Positions 1 through 6,440 of a DNA stretch of 8,923 bases are shown here, piece after piece (the first letter of the stretch is position 1; each line of letters starts with the position of its first letter). The stretch spans positions 1 to 8,923 of the forward strand of contig JBKJSM010000133.1 of NCBI GenBank assembly GCA_046594445.1. The letters run 5' to 3'. This stretch comes from Gaiellasilicea sp046594445. Its GTDB lineage: Bacteria; Actinomycetota; Thermoleophilia; Gaiellales; Gaiellaceae. The position numbers were made by a program, and so were the translations under genes. The notes below the pieces were generated by a model that made no database searches, was not told the DNA's origin, and saw only the letters and a program-made list of their open reading frames with translations.

Positions 1-303
1 GACGAGGCTGCCGGGCGGGTCGTCGCACAGGCTCAGCCGGCCGGCACGAAGCGCAAGCGCGGCGAAACCGTGCAGCTGAACGTCTCGATCGGAGCGGAGC
101 CGGCTGCGGCGACAGGAGTGCCCGACGTCGTCGGGCGCCGGCAGGACCAGGGGAGGCGCACGTTGGAGCAGGCAGGCTTCGAGGTGCTCGCGCTCAACCT
201 CACAGGCCAGGTGCGGAACGAGAGCCCCGTCGCCTCGCAGACGCCCGCGGGTGGCGCGAGCATTCCGCGCGGCTCGCTCGTGATCCTGTACGTCGGGCCG
301 TAA
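1..303 (+). CDS. PASTA-domain protein, C-terminal fragment (5' end outside window)
   Basis: The frame is open from base 1 to the TAA at 301-303 and gives the last 100 residues of a longer protein. Residues 1-31 are the end of one PASTA repeat, seen in the pattern VVAQAQPAGTKRKRGETVQL. Residues 40-100 form a full second repeat: it opens VPDVVG, has the helix ending LEQAGF, then SQTPAGG and the closing strand SLVILYVGP. PASTA repeats are extracytoplasmic domains that bind peptidoglycan or muropeptides, found at the C-terminus of Ser/Thr kinases (PknB/StkP type), of some penicillin-binding proteins, and in stand-alone surface proteins. The catalytic part lies outside the window, so these cannot be told apart. 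An internal ATG at 70 would split the first repeat and is not the real start. The gene is convergent with the response regulator, with only 10 bp between the two stop codons. Confidence 0.85.
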   Translation, partial: DEAAGRVVAQAQPAGTKRKRGETVQLNVSIGAEPAAATGVPDVVGRRQDQGRRTLEQAGFEVLALNLTGQVRNESPVASQTPAGGASIPRGSLVILYVGP

Positions 304-310
304 CGGCCCG
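294..310. terminator. Hairpin at convergent gene ends, stop codon in the loop
   Basis: Bases 294-310 read CGGGCCG-TAA-CGGCCCG, a perfect 7-bp GC-only stem with a 3-base loop. The loop is the TAA stop of the PASTA gene, and the hairpin lies just beyond the stop codon (314-316) of the leftward response regulator. Its position between convergent genes fits a bidirectional terminator. No T-tract follows on either strand, so intrinsic termination is uncertain, and in such GC-rich DNA the hairpin could be incidental. Confidence 0.45.
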
Positions 311-313
311 CGG

Positions 314-1009
314 CTACTTCGGCTCGGGGTCGAGCTTGTAGCCGACGCCGTAGCGCGTCTGGATGAAGGTGTGGACCGACGAGCGAGCGTCGATCTTCTC
401 GCGCAGCTTGCGCACGAAGACGTCGACGGTGCGGTCGCGGTGCGAGGCGCGCCTGCCCCACACTCGCTGGAGCAGCTCGTCGCGCGTCATCACCCGGCCC
501 TGATCCAGCGCGAGCGCATAGACGAGCCGGAACTCGGTCGGCGTCAGCTCGGCGCTGCGGCCGTCCACATAGGCCTGCACGTTGCGCGGGTCGAGCCGAA
601 GCTCCTCCACCTCGATCTCCTCGCCGCGCTTCGACTCCTGGCCGCGCGTCCCGCGCCGCGCCGCGGCTGTGACGCGCGCCGCGAGCTCCTTCATCGAGAA
701 CGGCTTCACGAGGTAGTCGTCGGCGCCCAGCTCGAGCGCGTTGATCCGGTCGTGCTCGGTGCCTCGCGCGCTGATGACGACGATCGGCGTGCCGATCCCC
801 TCGCCGCGCGCCTGCTCGATCACGCGCCAGCCGTCCATTCCTGGGAGCATCAGGTCGAGCACGCAGACGTCCGGTTGCTCGTACCGGAGTCGCGCGAGAC
901 CGGTCTCGCCGTTGGCGACGGCGACCGCGTCGAAGCCGGCTGCGGTCAGGTGGCGGGACATGCCCTGGGCGATCACGTCGTCGTCCTCGATGATCAGCAC
1001 CTTCGCCAT
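314..1009 (-). CDS. OmpR/PhoB-family response regulator, probable phosphate regulator (PhoP/RegX3-like)
   Basis: A 231-residue DNA-binding response regulator of the usual family length. The receiver domain (about 1-115) has the acidic pair D9/D10, phosphoacceptor D52 in VLDLMLPGMDGW, switch residue S80 in VVISARG, and K102 in VKPFSMKEL. The OmpR-type winged helix covers about 135-228: LTPTEFRLVYAL leads into MTRDELLQRVWG, the recognition helix lies in RTVDVFVRKLREKI, and the wing ends RYGVGYKL. The start is taken as ATG 1009 because homologues begin with this MAKVLIIEDD pattern; ATGs at 1018 and 1021 would add 3-4 residues, and none has a clear ribosome site. The gene is divergent from a histidine kinase and lies next to pstSCAB-phoU. 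A three-unit PHO-box-like array at 1041-1073 reads toward it, which suggests autoregulation. The family is certain. The phosphate role is inferred from context and the repeat arrays. Confidence 0.93.
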   Translation of the reverse strand: MAKVLIIEDDDVIAQGMSRHLTAAGFDAVAVANGETGLARLRYEQPDVCVLDLMLPGMDGWRVIEQARGEGIGTPIVVISARGTEHDRINALELGADDYLVKPFSMKELAARVTAAARRGTRGQESKRGEEIEVEELRLDPRNVQAYVDGRSAELTPTEFRLVYALALDQGRVMTRDELLQRVWGRRASHRDRTVDVFVRKLREKIDARSSVHTFIQTRYGVGYKLDPEPK

Positions 1010-1040
1010 CCGGTGCATCATGCAAGTCCGCCGGGCATTT

Positions 1041-1073
1041 GAGGGGTGAAGGAGTGGTAACGGAGTGGTGAAC
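1041..1073 (-). promoter_or_regulatory. PHO-box-like array of three 11-bp repeats between regulator and kinase
   Basis: Read on the minus strand from 1073 to 1041, the sequence divides into three exact 11-mers: GTTCACCACTC, CGTTACCACTC and CTTCACCCCTC. The first seven bases match the GTTCACC core known for PhoP boxes of Streptomyces, which are also built on an 11-nt period, and all three units end in MCTC (M = A or C). The array ends 31 bp before the regulator's ATG at 1009, and its polarity points at that gene. It covers the ribosome site (1048-1054) and start codon of the divergent kinase, so occupancy could also affect kinase expression. The pattern is directly visible; binding by the adjacent regulator is inferred. 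Confidence 0.7.
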
Positions 1074-2006
1074 CAAGACGCGGTGCGAGGGCAGGTCCTG
1101 CTCGAGGAGAGCCGCGAGGCGGTCGTCGTGCTGGACGCGGACGGCGTCGTCGTCACCGCGAGCCGCCGCGCGCGCCAGTCGCTCGGGATCCGCGAGGGCG
1201 AGCCGCTGAACCGGGAGCTGCTCGACAGCGAGCGGACGCTCGTTGTGCCCTACGACGTCGAGGGGAAGTCCGAGCGGCTCGTCTACCTCTCCGAGGCGGG
1301 CGACCTCGCCGCCTACGAGGAGCTCCGCTCCGGCTTCACGGCCGCCGTCTCGCACGAGCTGCGCACGCCGTTGGCCCGGCTGCTCTCCCTGCTGGAGACC
1401 GCGGAGCTCCCCGGCGAGGACGTGGCCGACCTGCTCGCGCAAGCCCGCCGCGAGATCGACCAGATCGTAGAGCTGATCGACGAGGTGCTCTTCCTCGCCG
1501 AGCTCGAGTCGGGAACGCGAGTCGTGGCGCTCGGCGCGGAGCCGGTGCTGCCCGTGCTGAGCCAGGTCGTCGCGGAGCTCGAGGAGCAGGCGGCGCGCGC
1601 GGGCATCTCCCTGCACGCCGAGGGAGACGGTGAGGCGACCGCCGAGGTGCGGCCGCGGATGCTTCGGGTTGTCGCCCGGAACCTCGCCGAGAATGCGCTC
1701 CGTTATGCCGGACCGGGAGCGAGCGCGACGCTCTCCGTCCACCGCGAGGACGCCGGCGTGGTGCTCCGCGTCGTCGACAACGGCGCCGGCGTCGACCAGG
1801 CCGACTTGCCGCGCCTCTTCGAGCGCTTCTACCGAGCCGACCGTGCCCGCGCCTCGCGCGGCACCGGCCTCGGGCTGGCGATCGTCAAGCACGTTGTCAC
1901 CTCCGCCGGGGGCACCGTCGAGGCGCAGGGAGGCCGCGGCGAGGGCCTCGAGATCATTTGCTCGTTCCCCTCCCGGTCGGAAGTCGTTCACCACCCTTTC
2001 ACTTGA
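1065..2006 (+). CDS. Soluble PAS-type sensor histidine kinase (PhoR/SenX3-like)
   Basis: A 313-residue histidine kinase. Residues about 14-75 resemble a short PAS domain (AVVVLDADGVVVTASRRARQ). The HisKA dimerisation domain follows, with H-box SHELRTPL (H97 is the phosphorylated histidine). The HATPase_c domain has N-box NLAENALRYAG (206-216), G1 VDNGAGVD (237-244), F-box LFERFYRADRA (251-261) and G2 GTGLGLAIV (266-274). No hydrophobic stretch is long enough to be a membrane helix, so it should be cytoplasmic, unlike classical PhoR. The GTG at 1065 is chosen because GAAGGAG (1048-1054) lies 10 bp upstream; GTG 1068 is the next codon and equally in frame. The last codons contain the first units of the PHO-box-like array that serves pstS. 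It presumably phosphorylates the divergent regulator and takes its signal from Pst/PhoU; both statements are inference from context. Confidence 0.92.
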   Translation: MVNQDAVRGQVLLEESREAVVVLDADGVVVTASRRARQSLGIREGEPLNRELLDSERTLVVPYDVEGKSERLVYLSEAGDLAAYEELRSGFTAAVSHELRTPLARLLSLLETAELPGEDVADLLAQARREIDQIVELIDEVLFLAELESGTRVVALGAEPVLPVLSQVVAELEEQAARAGISLHAEGDGEATAEVRPRMLRVVARNLAENALRYAGPGASATLSVHREDAGVVLRVVDNGAGVDQADLPRLFERFYRADRARASRGTGLGLAIVKHVVTSAGGTVEAQGGRGEGLEIICSFPSRSEVVHHPFT

Positions 2007-2018
2007 TCTTCACCATTC
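1986..2018 (+). promoter_or_regulatory. PHO-box-like array of three 11-bp repeats upstream of the first pstS
   Basis: Starting at 1986, three consecutive 11-mers read GTTCACCACCC, TTTCACTTGAT and CTTCACCATTC. The TTCAC core falls in exact 11-bp register at 1987, 1998 and 2009. A weaker CGGCACC at 2018 follows one base out of register. The array ends 40 bp before the pstS ATG. Its first two units lie inside the last codons of the kinase gene, overlapping the TGA at 2004-2006. The same unit and period appear upstream of the regulator and of the second pstS, which supports a common regulator, presumably the neighbouring OmpR-type protein. I could not place a convincing -10 element downstream. 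Confidence 0.75.
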
Positions 2019-2058
2019 GGCACCCCCGGGCGGGCATGAGGGTTGGAAGACTCGCGGA

Positions 2059-3042
2059 ATGATAAAAACGACACGCGTGATCAAAAATGTTGCTCTGCTG
2101 CTGGCACTGGCGGCGTTGCTCGCAGGCTGCGGCGGCGGCCGAGACGGTGACGACGAGGTGTCCGGCACCACGACCGAAGCGGCCGGCGGCGGGAGCGATC
2201 TGTCCGGCCGGATCGAGGCAGACGGATCCAGCACGGTCAGTCCCTTCACGACAGCGGCCGCGGAGCAGTTCCAGCAGGAGAACGGCGACGTCCAGGTGAC
2301 CGTCGGTGTCTCCGGCACCGGCGGCGGCTTCGAGCGGTTCTGCCGCGGCGAGACGGAGCTCTCGAACGCCTCGCGTCCGATCAAGGAGGAGGAGGTCACC
2401 GCCTGCAAGGACGGCGGCGTCGAGTACGTCGAGTTCCAGGTCGCGAACGACGCCCTCACGGTGGTCGTCAACAAGGACAACGACTGGGCGACCTGCCTGA
2501 CCACGGAGCAGCTCGCCACGATCTGGGGCCCCGACTCGACCGTGAAGAACTGGAACGAGGTCGACCCGTCCTTCCCGGATCAGGAGCTCAAGCTCTTCGG
2601 CCCCGGCACCGACTCGGGCACCTTCGACTACTTCACCGACGAGATCAACGGGGAGGAAGGCGCGAGCCGGTCCGACTTCTCGGCGAGCGAGGACGACAAC
2701 AACACGGTCACCGGCGTCTCCGGCGAGAAGGGCGGCCTCGGCTACTTCGGCTTCTCCTACTTCGAGGAGAACCAGGACACGCTGAAGGCGGTCGAGATCG
2801 ACGGTGGCGACGGCTGCATCGCGCCGAGCGTCGAGAATGCGCAGAAGGGGGCCTACAAGCCGCTCGCCCGCCCGCTGTTCGTCTACGCGAAGAAGGAAGC
2901 GCTGGCGAAGCCGGAGGTGGAGGCGTTCATGCGTTACATCCTCGACAACGGGATCGAGGTCGCCGAGGCGTCGCAGTTCGTGCCCCTCACCGACGAGCAG
3001 CTGGCGAAGGCGCAGGCCGACCTCGAGTCGGCGCTCGGGTAG
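2059..3042 (+). CDS. pstS: Phosphate ABC transporter substrate-binding lipoprotein PstS (first copy)
   Basis: A 327-residue periplasmic-type phosphate-binding protein that delivers phosphate to PstC/PstA. A lipoprotein signal peptide ends in lipobox LLAGC (C24 would be lipidated), followed by a Gly/Thr/Asp/Glu-rich linker to about residue 50. Family motifs are ADGSSTVSP (54-62), VSGTGGGFERFCRGE (84-98), NASRPI (103-108), LFGPGTDSGTFDYF (179-192) and GGLGYFGFSYFEEN (225-238). The phosphate-contacting Ser/Thr/Arg residues of the family lie in these loops. Four cysteines (95, 116, 146, 253) recur at matching places in the second PstS and could form disulphides outside the cell. The ATG at 2059 is chosen because GGAAGA (2045-2050) lies 8 bp upstream and the signal peptide starts there. 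It is the first gene of pstSCAB-phoU, and the stop is 3 bp before pstC. The mature protein looks acidic. Confidence 0.96.
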   Translation: MIKTTRVIKNVALLLALAALLAGCGGGRDGDDEVSGTTTEAAGGGSDLSGRIEADGSSTVSPFTTAAAEQFQQENGDVQVTVGVSGTGGGFERFCRGETELSNASRPIKEEEVTACKDGGVEYVEFQVANDALTVVVNKDNDWATCLTTEQLATIWGPDSTVKNWNEVDPSFPDQELKLFGPGTDSGTFDYFTDEINGEEGASRSDFSASEDDNNTVTGVSGEKGGLGYFGFSYFEENQDTLKAVEIDGGDGCIAPSVENAQKGAYKPLARPLFVYAKKEALAKPEVEAFMRYILDNGIEVAEASQFVPLTDEQLAKAQADLESALG

Positions 3043-3045
3043 TCG

Positions 3046-3975
3046 TTGGCAACGTCGAACCTGACCGCGGGCGTAGAGCCACGGCTCCGCGCCCGCCGCC
3101 GCCGCTACGGCGAGGACATCATCAAGGGCGCCCTCGCCGTGTGCGCGCTGATCTCGGTCGCGACCACGGTCGGGATCGTGATCGCGCTCTTCGTGCCTGC
3201 CTTCGAGTTCTTCCAGGAGATCTCGATCGTCGACTTCCTCACGGGGAAGGACTGGTCGCCACTGTTCGAGCCGGCGCACTTTGGCGTCCTGCCGCTGATC
3301 GGCGGCACGCTGCTCGTGACCGCGATCGCAAGCGCGGTGGCGATGCCGTTCGGGCTCGGTGCCGCGATCTACCTGAGCGAGTACGCGTCGCCTCGGATGC
3401 GCGGGATCCTGAAGCCGGCGTTCGAGGTTCTCGCCGGCATCCCGACGATCGTCTTCGGCTACTTCGCGCTCACGTTCGTGACGCCCCTGCTCCGCGACCT
3501 CGGAGTCCAGGTCGACATCTTCAACACGCTCTCCGCTGGGCTCGTGATGGGCGTGATGCTGATGCCGACCGTTGCGTCTCTTTCGGAGGACGCGATGGGA
3601 GCCGTTCCACGCGAGTTGCGCGACGGCGCGTACGCGCTCGGCTCGACGAAAGTGCAGGTGGCGACGCGGATCGTCGTGCCGGCCGCGGTCTCCGGCATCG
3701 TCGCCTCCTTCGTGCTCGCGATCTCGCGCGCCGTCGGCGAGACGATGATCGTGCTGATCGCGATGGGCCAGCAGCCGAACCTCACCTTCGACCCGCGCGA
3801 GGCCGCCGAGACGATGACGGCGTTCATCGCCGCGACCGGCGCCGGCGACGTGCCGACCGGATCGATCGAGTACAAGACGATCTTCGCCGTCGGCGCGCTG
3901 CTCTTCGTGCTGACGCTGATCATGAACGTGTTCGCGATCCGGCTCGTGCGCAAGTACAGGGAGGTTTACGAATGA
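3046..3975 (+). CDS. pstC: Phosphate ABC transporter permease PstC
   Basis: A 309-residue membrane permease that forms the phosphate channel together with PstA. After a basic cytoplasmic N-terminus (RLRARRRR, 13-20) there are about six hydrophobic segments, roughly at 25-56, 79-110, 122-149, 160-180, 212-240 and 278-300. The cytoplasmic EAA loop that docks to PstB lies at 181-218 (EDAMGAVPREL then GAYALGSTKVQVATRIVVPA). RAVGETM (228-234) matches the family's conserved motif. The start is the TTG at 3046, three bases after the pstS stop: no ATG or GTG upstream of the first helix is in frame, and the next candidate would cut into that helix. There is no strong ribosome site, which fits translational coupling to pstS. 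The 3' end overlaps pstA by four bases (ATGA). Confidence 0.95.
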   Translation: MATSNLTAGVEPRLRARRRRYGEDIIKGALAVCALISVATTVGIVIALFVPAFEFFQEISIVDFLTGKDWSPLFEPAHFGVLPLIGGTLLVTAIASAVAMPFGLGAAIYLSEYASPRMRGILKPAFEVLAGIPTIVFGYFALTFVTPLLRDLGVQVDIFNTLSAGLVMGVMLMPTVASLSEDAMGAVPRELRDGAYALGSTKVQVATRIVVPAAVSGIVASFVLAISRAVGETMIVLIAMGQQPNLTFDPREAAETMTAFIAATGAGDVPTGSIEYKTIFAVGALLFVLTLIMNVFAIRLVRKYREVYE

Positions 3976-4811
3976 GCCGCAGCCTGAAGGGCGGTCTCTT
4001 CAAGGCGCTTCTGCTCTTCTCCCTGTTCGTCGGCTTCCTGATGCTGGTCGTGCTGCTCGTCGACGTGTTCAAGGACGGGTCGCCGTACCTCGACCTCGAC
4101 CTGCTGACCAACCCCCCGTCATCCGACCCCGCGATTGCCGGCGCCCGGCCGGCGATCATCGCGACTCTCTACATCGGCGTGCTCCTGCTCCTCTTCGTCG
4201 TGCCGATCGGCGTCGGCACGGCGGTCTATCTCGAGGAGTACGCGAACAAGACGCGCTGGTACAACAAGCTGCTCGAGATCAACATTCAGAACCTCGCCGC
4301 GGTGCCTTCGATCGTCTACGGCATCCTCGGGCTCGCGTTCCTCGTTCGCGGGATCGGGCTCGGCAGGGTGCTGCTCGCCGGAGCGATGATCCTGACGCTG
4401 CTCGTGCTCCCGACCGTGATCATCGCCGCGCGCGAGGCGATCCGGTCGGTTCCGGACTCGATCCGCCAGGGCGGCTACGCGCTCGGCGCGACGCAGTGGC
4501 AGGTTGTCTCACGGCAGGTGCTGCCGGCGGCGATCCCCGGGATCGCGACCGGTTCGATCCTCGCGCTCTCTCGCGCCATCGGCGAGACGGCGCCGCTGAT
4601 CATGATCGGAGCGGTCACCTACATCTCCTTCGACCCGACGATCCTCGGGCCGTTCACGGCGCTGCCGATTCAGATCTACAGCTTCCTGCGGCTGCCCCAG
4701 GAGGAGTTCAAACTGCTCGCGGCCGCCTCGATCATCGTCCTGCTCGCGATCCTCCTGACGCTGAACGCATTCGCGATCTTTATCCGCAACCGCTACCGGA
4801 GAAGCTGGTGA
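3972..4811 (+). CDS. pstA: Phosphate ABC transporter permease PstA
   Basis: A 279-residue permease, partner of PstC. Hydrophobic segments lie at about 10-33, 61-87, 105-127, 132-153, 186-215 and 247-271. The EAA loop (about 155-190) contains EAIRSVPDSIRQGGYALGAT and QVLPAAIPGI, and RAIGETAPL (201-209) is the PstA version of the motif also seen in PstC. The ATG at 3972 overlaps the pstC stop (ATGA), with AGGGAGG at 3958-3964 seven bases upstream, so the start is well supported. The stop TGA (4809-4811) overlaps the likely GTG start of pstB, continuing the coupled arrangement. Confidence 0.96.
   Translation: MSRSLKGGLFKALLLFSLFVGFLMLVVLLVDVFKDGSPYLDLDLLTNPPSSDPAIAGARPAIIATLYIGVLLLLFVVPIGVGTAVYLEEYANKTRWYNKLLEINIQNLAAVPSIVYGILGLAFLVRGIGLGRVLLAGAMILTLLVLPTVIIAAREAIRSVPDSIRQGGYALGATQWQVVSRQVLPAAIPGIATGSILALSRAIGETAPLIMIGAVTYISFDPTILGPFTALPIQIYSFLRLPQEEFKLLAAASIIVLLAILLTLNAFAIFIRNRYRRSW
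4798..4801 (+). promoter_or_regulatory. Ribosome binding site that favours the GTG start of pstB
   Basis: GGAG at 4798-4801, within GGAGAAG and inside the end of pstA, lies 6 bp from GTG 4808 but 15 bp from ATG 4817. The spacing supports GTG 4808 as the pstB start, although ATG is normally the commoner start codon. Confidence 0.5.
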
Positions 4812-5677
4812 CGACGATGACAGAGCAAGCAACTACGATCGAGCCGATGAGCCTGGCCGAGATCGCGAAGGAGCACGGCGACGACAACGTCGCCAGCCGC
4901 GAAGCCGTCTTCCAGGTGCGGGACCTGGCCGTGTCCTACGGCAGCAACACGGCGATCCGCGAGGTCAATCTCGACGTGCACAAGAACGCCGTCACCGCCT
5001 TCATCGGGCCCTCGGGCTGCGGCAAGAGCACGCTGATCCGCTGCTTCAACCGGATGAACGACCTCGTCCCCACGGCCAAGGTCGAGGGCGAGGTGCTCTA
5101 TCACGGCAAAGACCTGTACGCGGACGACGTCGATCCGGTCGAGGTGCGACGCCGGATCGGGATGGTCTTCCAGAAGCCGAACCCGTTTCCGAAGTCGATC
5201 TACGACAACGTCGCCTTCGGGCCGCGCGTGCTCGGGATGAAGGACGATCTCTCGACGCGAGTCGAGGGCGCGCTCCAGCGGGCTGCGCTCTGGGACGAGG
5301 TCAAGGACCGGTTGAAGGAGAGCGCGCTCGGGCTCTCGGGCGGCCAGCAGCAGCGTCTCTGCATCGCGCGCTGTCTCGCCGTCGAGCCGGACGTGATCCT
5401 GATGGACGAGCCGGCTTCGGCGCTGGACCCGATCTCGACGACGCGGATCGAGGATCTGATGCACGAGCTGAAGCAGCAGTACACGATCGTGATCGTCACT
5501 CACAACATGCAGCAGGCCGCCCGCGTCGCTGACATGACCGCGTTCTTCTCGGTCGACGTCGCGCCCGACGGGGGAAGGCGCACGGGCATTCTCGTCGAGT
5601 ACGACAAGACAGCCAAGATCTTCACGACGCCGTCCGACAAGCGGACTGAGGACTACGTGACGGGACGTTTCGGGTAA
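4808..5677 (+). CDS. pstB: Phosphate ABC transporter ATP-binding protein PstB
   Basis: The ATPase that powers PstC/PstA, 289 residues from GTG 4808 or 286 from ATG 4817. Counted from the ATG, Walker A is GPSGCGKST (64-72), the Q-loop is FQKPNPFP (Q119), the ABC signature is LSGGQQQR (173-180), Walker B is VILMDEP (193-199), the D-loop follows in SALDP, and the switch histidine is H229 in THNMQQA. GMVFQKPNPFPKSIYDNV and the ending TEDYVTGRFG are characteristic of PstB within the ABC superfamily. About 30 extra residues precede the ABC domain. GTG 4808 is preferred for its ribosome-site spacing and GTGA overlap with the pstA stop, with ATG 4817 a close alternative. The stop codon directly abuts the phoU start. 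Confidence 0.96.
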   Translation: MTTMTEQATTIEPMSLAEIAKEHGDDNVASREAVFQVRDLAVSYGSNTAIREVNLDVHKNAVTAFIGPSGCGKSTLIRCFNRMNDLVPTAKVEGEVLYHGKDLYADDVDPVEVRRRIGMVFQKPNPFPKSIYDNVAFGPRVLGMKDDLSTRVEGALQRAALWDEVKDRLKESALGLSGGQQQRLCIARCLAVEPDVILMDEPASALDPISTTRIEDLMHELKQQYTIVIVTHNMQQAARVADMTAFFSVDVAPDGGRRTGILVEYDKTAKIFTTPSDKRTEDYVTGRFG

Positions 5678-6340
5678 GTGCGCATCTCCTTCCAGGAGGA
5701 GTTGGACGCGCTCGAGGCGTCGCTGCGCGCCGAGGGCGAGCTCGTGCTGCGGTCGCTGCGCGGCGCTGTCGAGGCCGTCTGCTCGCAAGACATCGAGCTC
5801 GCCGACGAGGTGATCGCCTTCGACGACGACATCGACGCGCAGTACTTCGAGGTCGAGCAGCGGATCGAGCTGCTGCTCGCGCGCCAGACCCCGGTCGCAA
5901 GCGACCTGCGGCTCGTCCTCGCGATCTTGAAGGACAACCTGCACCTCGAGCGGATGGGCGACCTCTGCACGACGATCGCGAAGCTGACGAAGCTGACGAA
6001 GGGCCTGCCGCCCGACGAGACCCTACTGACGGGATTCAAGGAGATGGGCGAGCGAGCGGAACAGATGATCCGCGTCGCGATCCGCTCGCTCGAGCAGCGC
6101 GACAAGGTCGCCGCCGAGTCGCTGCTCGAGCTCGACGAGCTGATCGACCGCGCCAACCGCCGCGTCGTCAACCGCCTGCTCGACATCGGCCACGATCTCG
6201 AAGTTCGGGAGTGGGGCCTGCGGATGATCCTCGTCTCCCGCTGCCTCGAGCGGATCGGCGACCACGCCGTCGACATCGGCGAGCAGACCGCGTATCTCGT
6301 CACCGGCGAGTTCCGCGAGTTCACCGACGCTTCGCATTAG
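5678..6340 (+). CDS. phoU: Phosphate signalling protein PhoU
   Basis: A 220-residue helical protein with two PhoU domains, the usual family length. The family's metal-binding E/DxxxD motifs are ERMGD (91-95) in the first repeat and ERIGD (191-195) followed by D199 in the second, with the typical context CLERIGDHAVDIGEQ. PhoU lowers kinase output and Pst activity when phosphate is plentiful. The start is GTG 5678, immediately after the pstB TAA, with no strong ribosome site of its own, so coupling is likely. It is the last gene of the contiguous operon. Its final codons contain GTTCACC at 6319, the upstream end of the repeat array in front of the second pstS. A short 9-bp tandem repeat near 5983-6000 encodes KLTKLTK between the two domains. 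Confidence 0.95.
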   Translation: MRISFQEELDALEASLRAEGELVLRSLRGAVEAVCSQDIELADEVIAFDDDIDAQYFEVEQRIELLLARQTPVASDLRLVLAILKDNLHLERMGDLCTTIAKLTKLTKGLPPDETLLTGFKEMGERAEQMIRVAIRSLEQRDKVAAESLLELDELIDRANRRVVNRLLDIGHDLEVREWGLRMILVSRCLERIGDHAVDIGEQTAYLVTGEFREFTDASH

Positions 6341-6379
6341 CTTCACCGCACCGCGGCCACTCCTTTACCTCCTTTCAGC
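6319..6379 (+). promoter_or_regulatory. Degenerate PHO-box-like array upstream of the second pstS
   Basis: In strict 11-bp register the 7-mers are GTTCACC (6319), CTTCGCA (6330), CTTCACC (6341), CGCGGCC (6352, poor) and CTTTACC (6363), with TTTCAGC at 6373 one base short. Units at 6319 and 6341 match the core of the other two arrays; the rest are degraded. The first two units lie inside the end of phoU, up to its TAG at 6340, and the others in the gap before pstS. The register and the location in front of a pstS gene argue against chance, but this array is weaker than the other two. It suggests the second pstS has its own phosphate-controlled promoter. Confidence 0.55.
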
Positions 6380-6440
6380 CCATCCCGGAACCGGTGGCTC
6401 CGACACTCCTCTCGACAGCGTGAATCGACAGGGGAGAGAC

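Noticed and set aside
1010..1040. A -10-like CATGAT downstream of the array at 1041-1073, and a similar CATGAG before the first pstS
   Set aside because: The match to a -10 is poor, spacings to the arrays differ, and no equivalent is found before the second pstS.
371..1042. Plus-strand open frame antisense to the response regulator
   Set aside because: It mirrors the regulator's codon pattern, has no domain, and the regulator on the other strand is unambiguous.
33..1994. Very long minus-strand open frame across the PASTA, regulator and kinase genes
   Set aside because: It is out of frame with the real regulator and antisense to the kinase, with low-complexity Arg/Ala/Asp-rich translation and no recognisable domain. 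It is a by-product of high GC, where stop codons are rare.
1999..3279. Long minus-strand frame antisense to pstS and the start of pstC
   Set aside because: The translation is composed of Arg/Leu/Asp/Val repeats typical of antisense frames; the pstS motifs on the plus strand are decisive.
3141..3971. Plus-strand frame upstream of and continuous with pstA
   Set aside because: This stretch overlaps pstC in another frame and is Arg/Asp-rich without helices; PstA homology begins at the ATG at 3972.
4793..5944. Minus-strand frame antisense to pstB and phoU
   Set aside because: No domain is visible and the composition is that of an antisense shadow; pstB and phoU motifs are complete on the plus strand.
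5983..6000. 9-bp tandem repeat AAGCTGACG in phoU
   Set aside because: Only two copies plus a partial one; it encodes KLTKLTK in the normal inter-domain linker and needs no special explanation.
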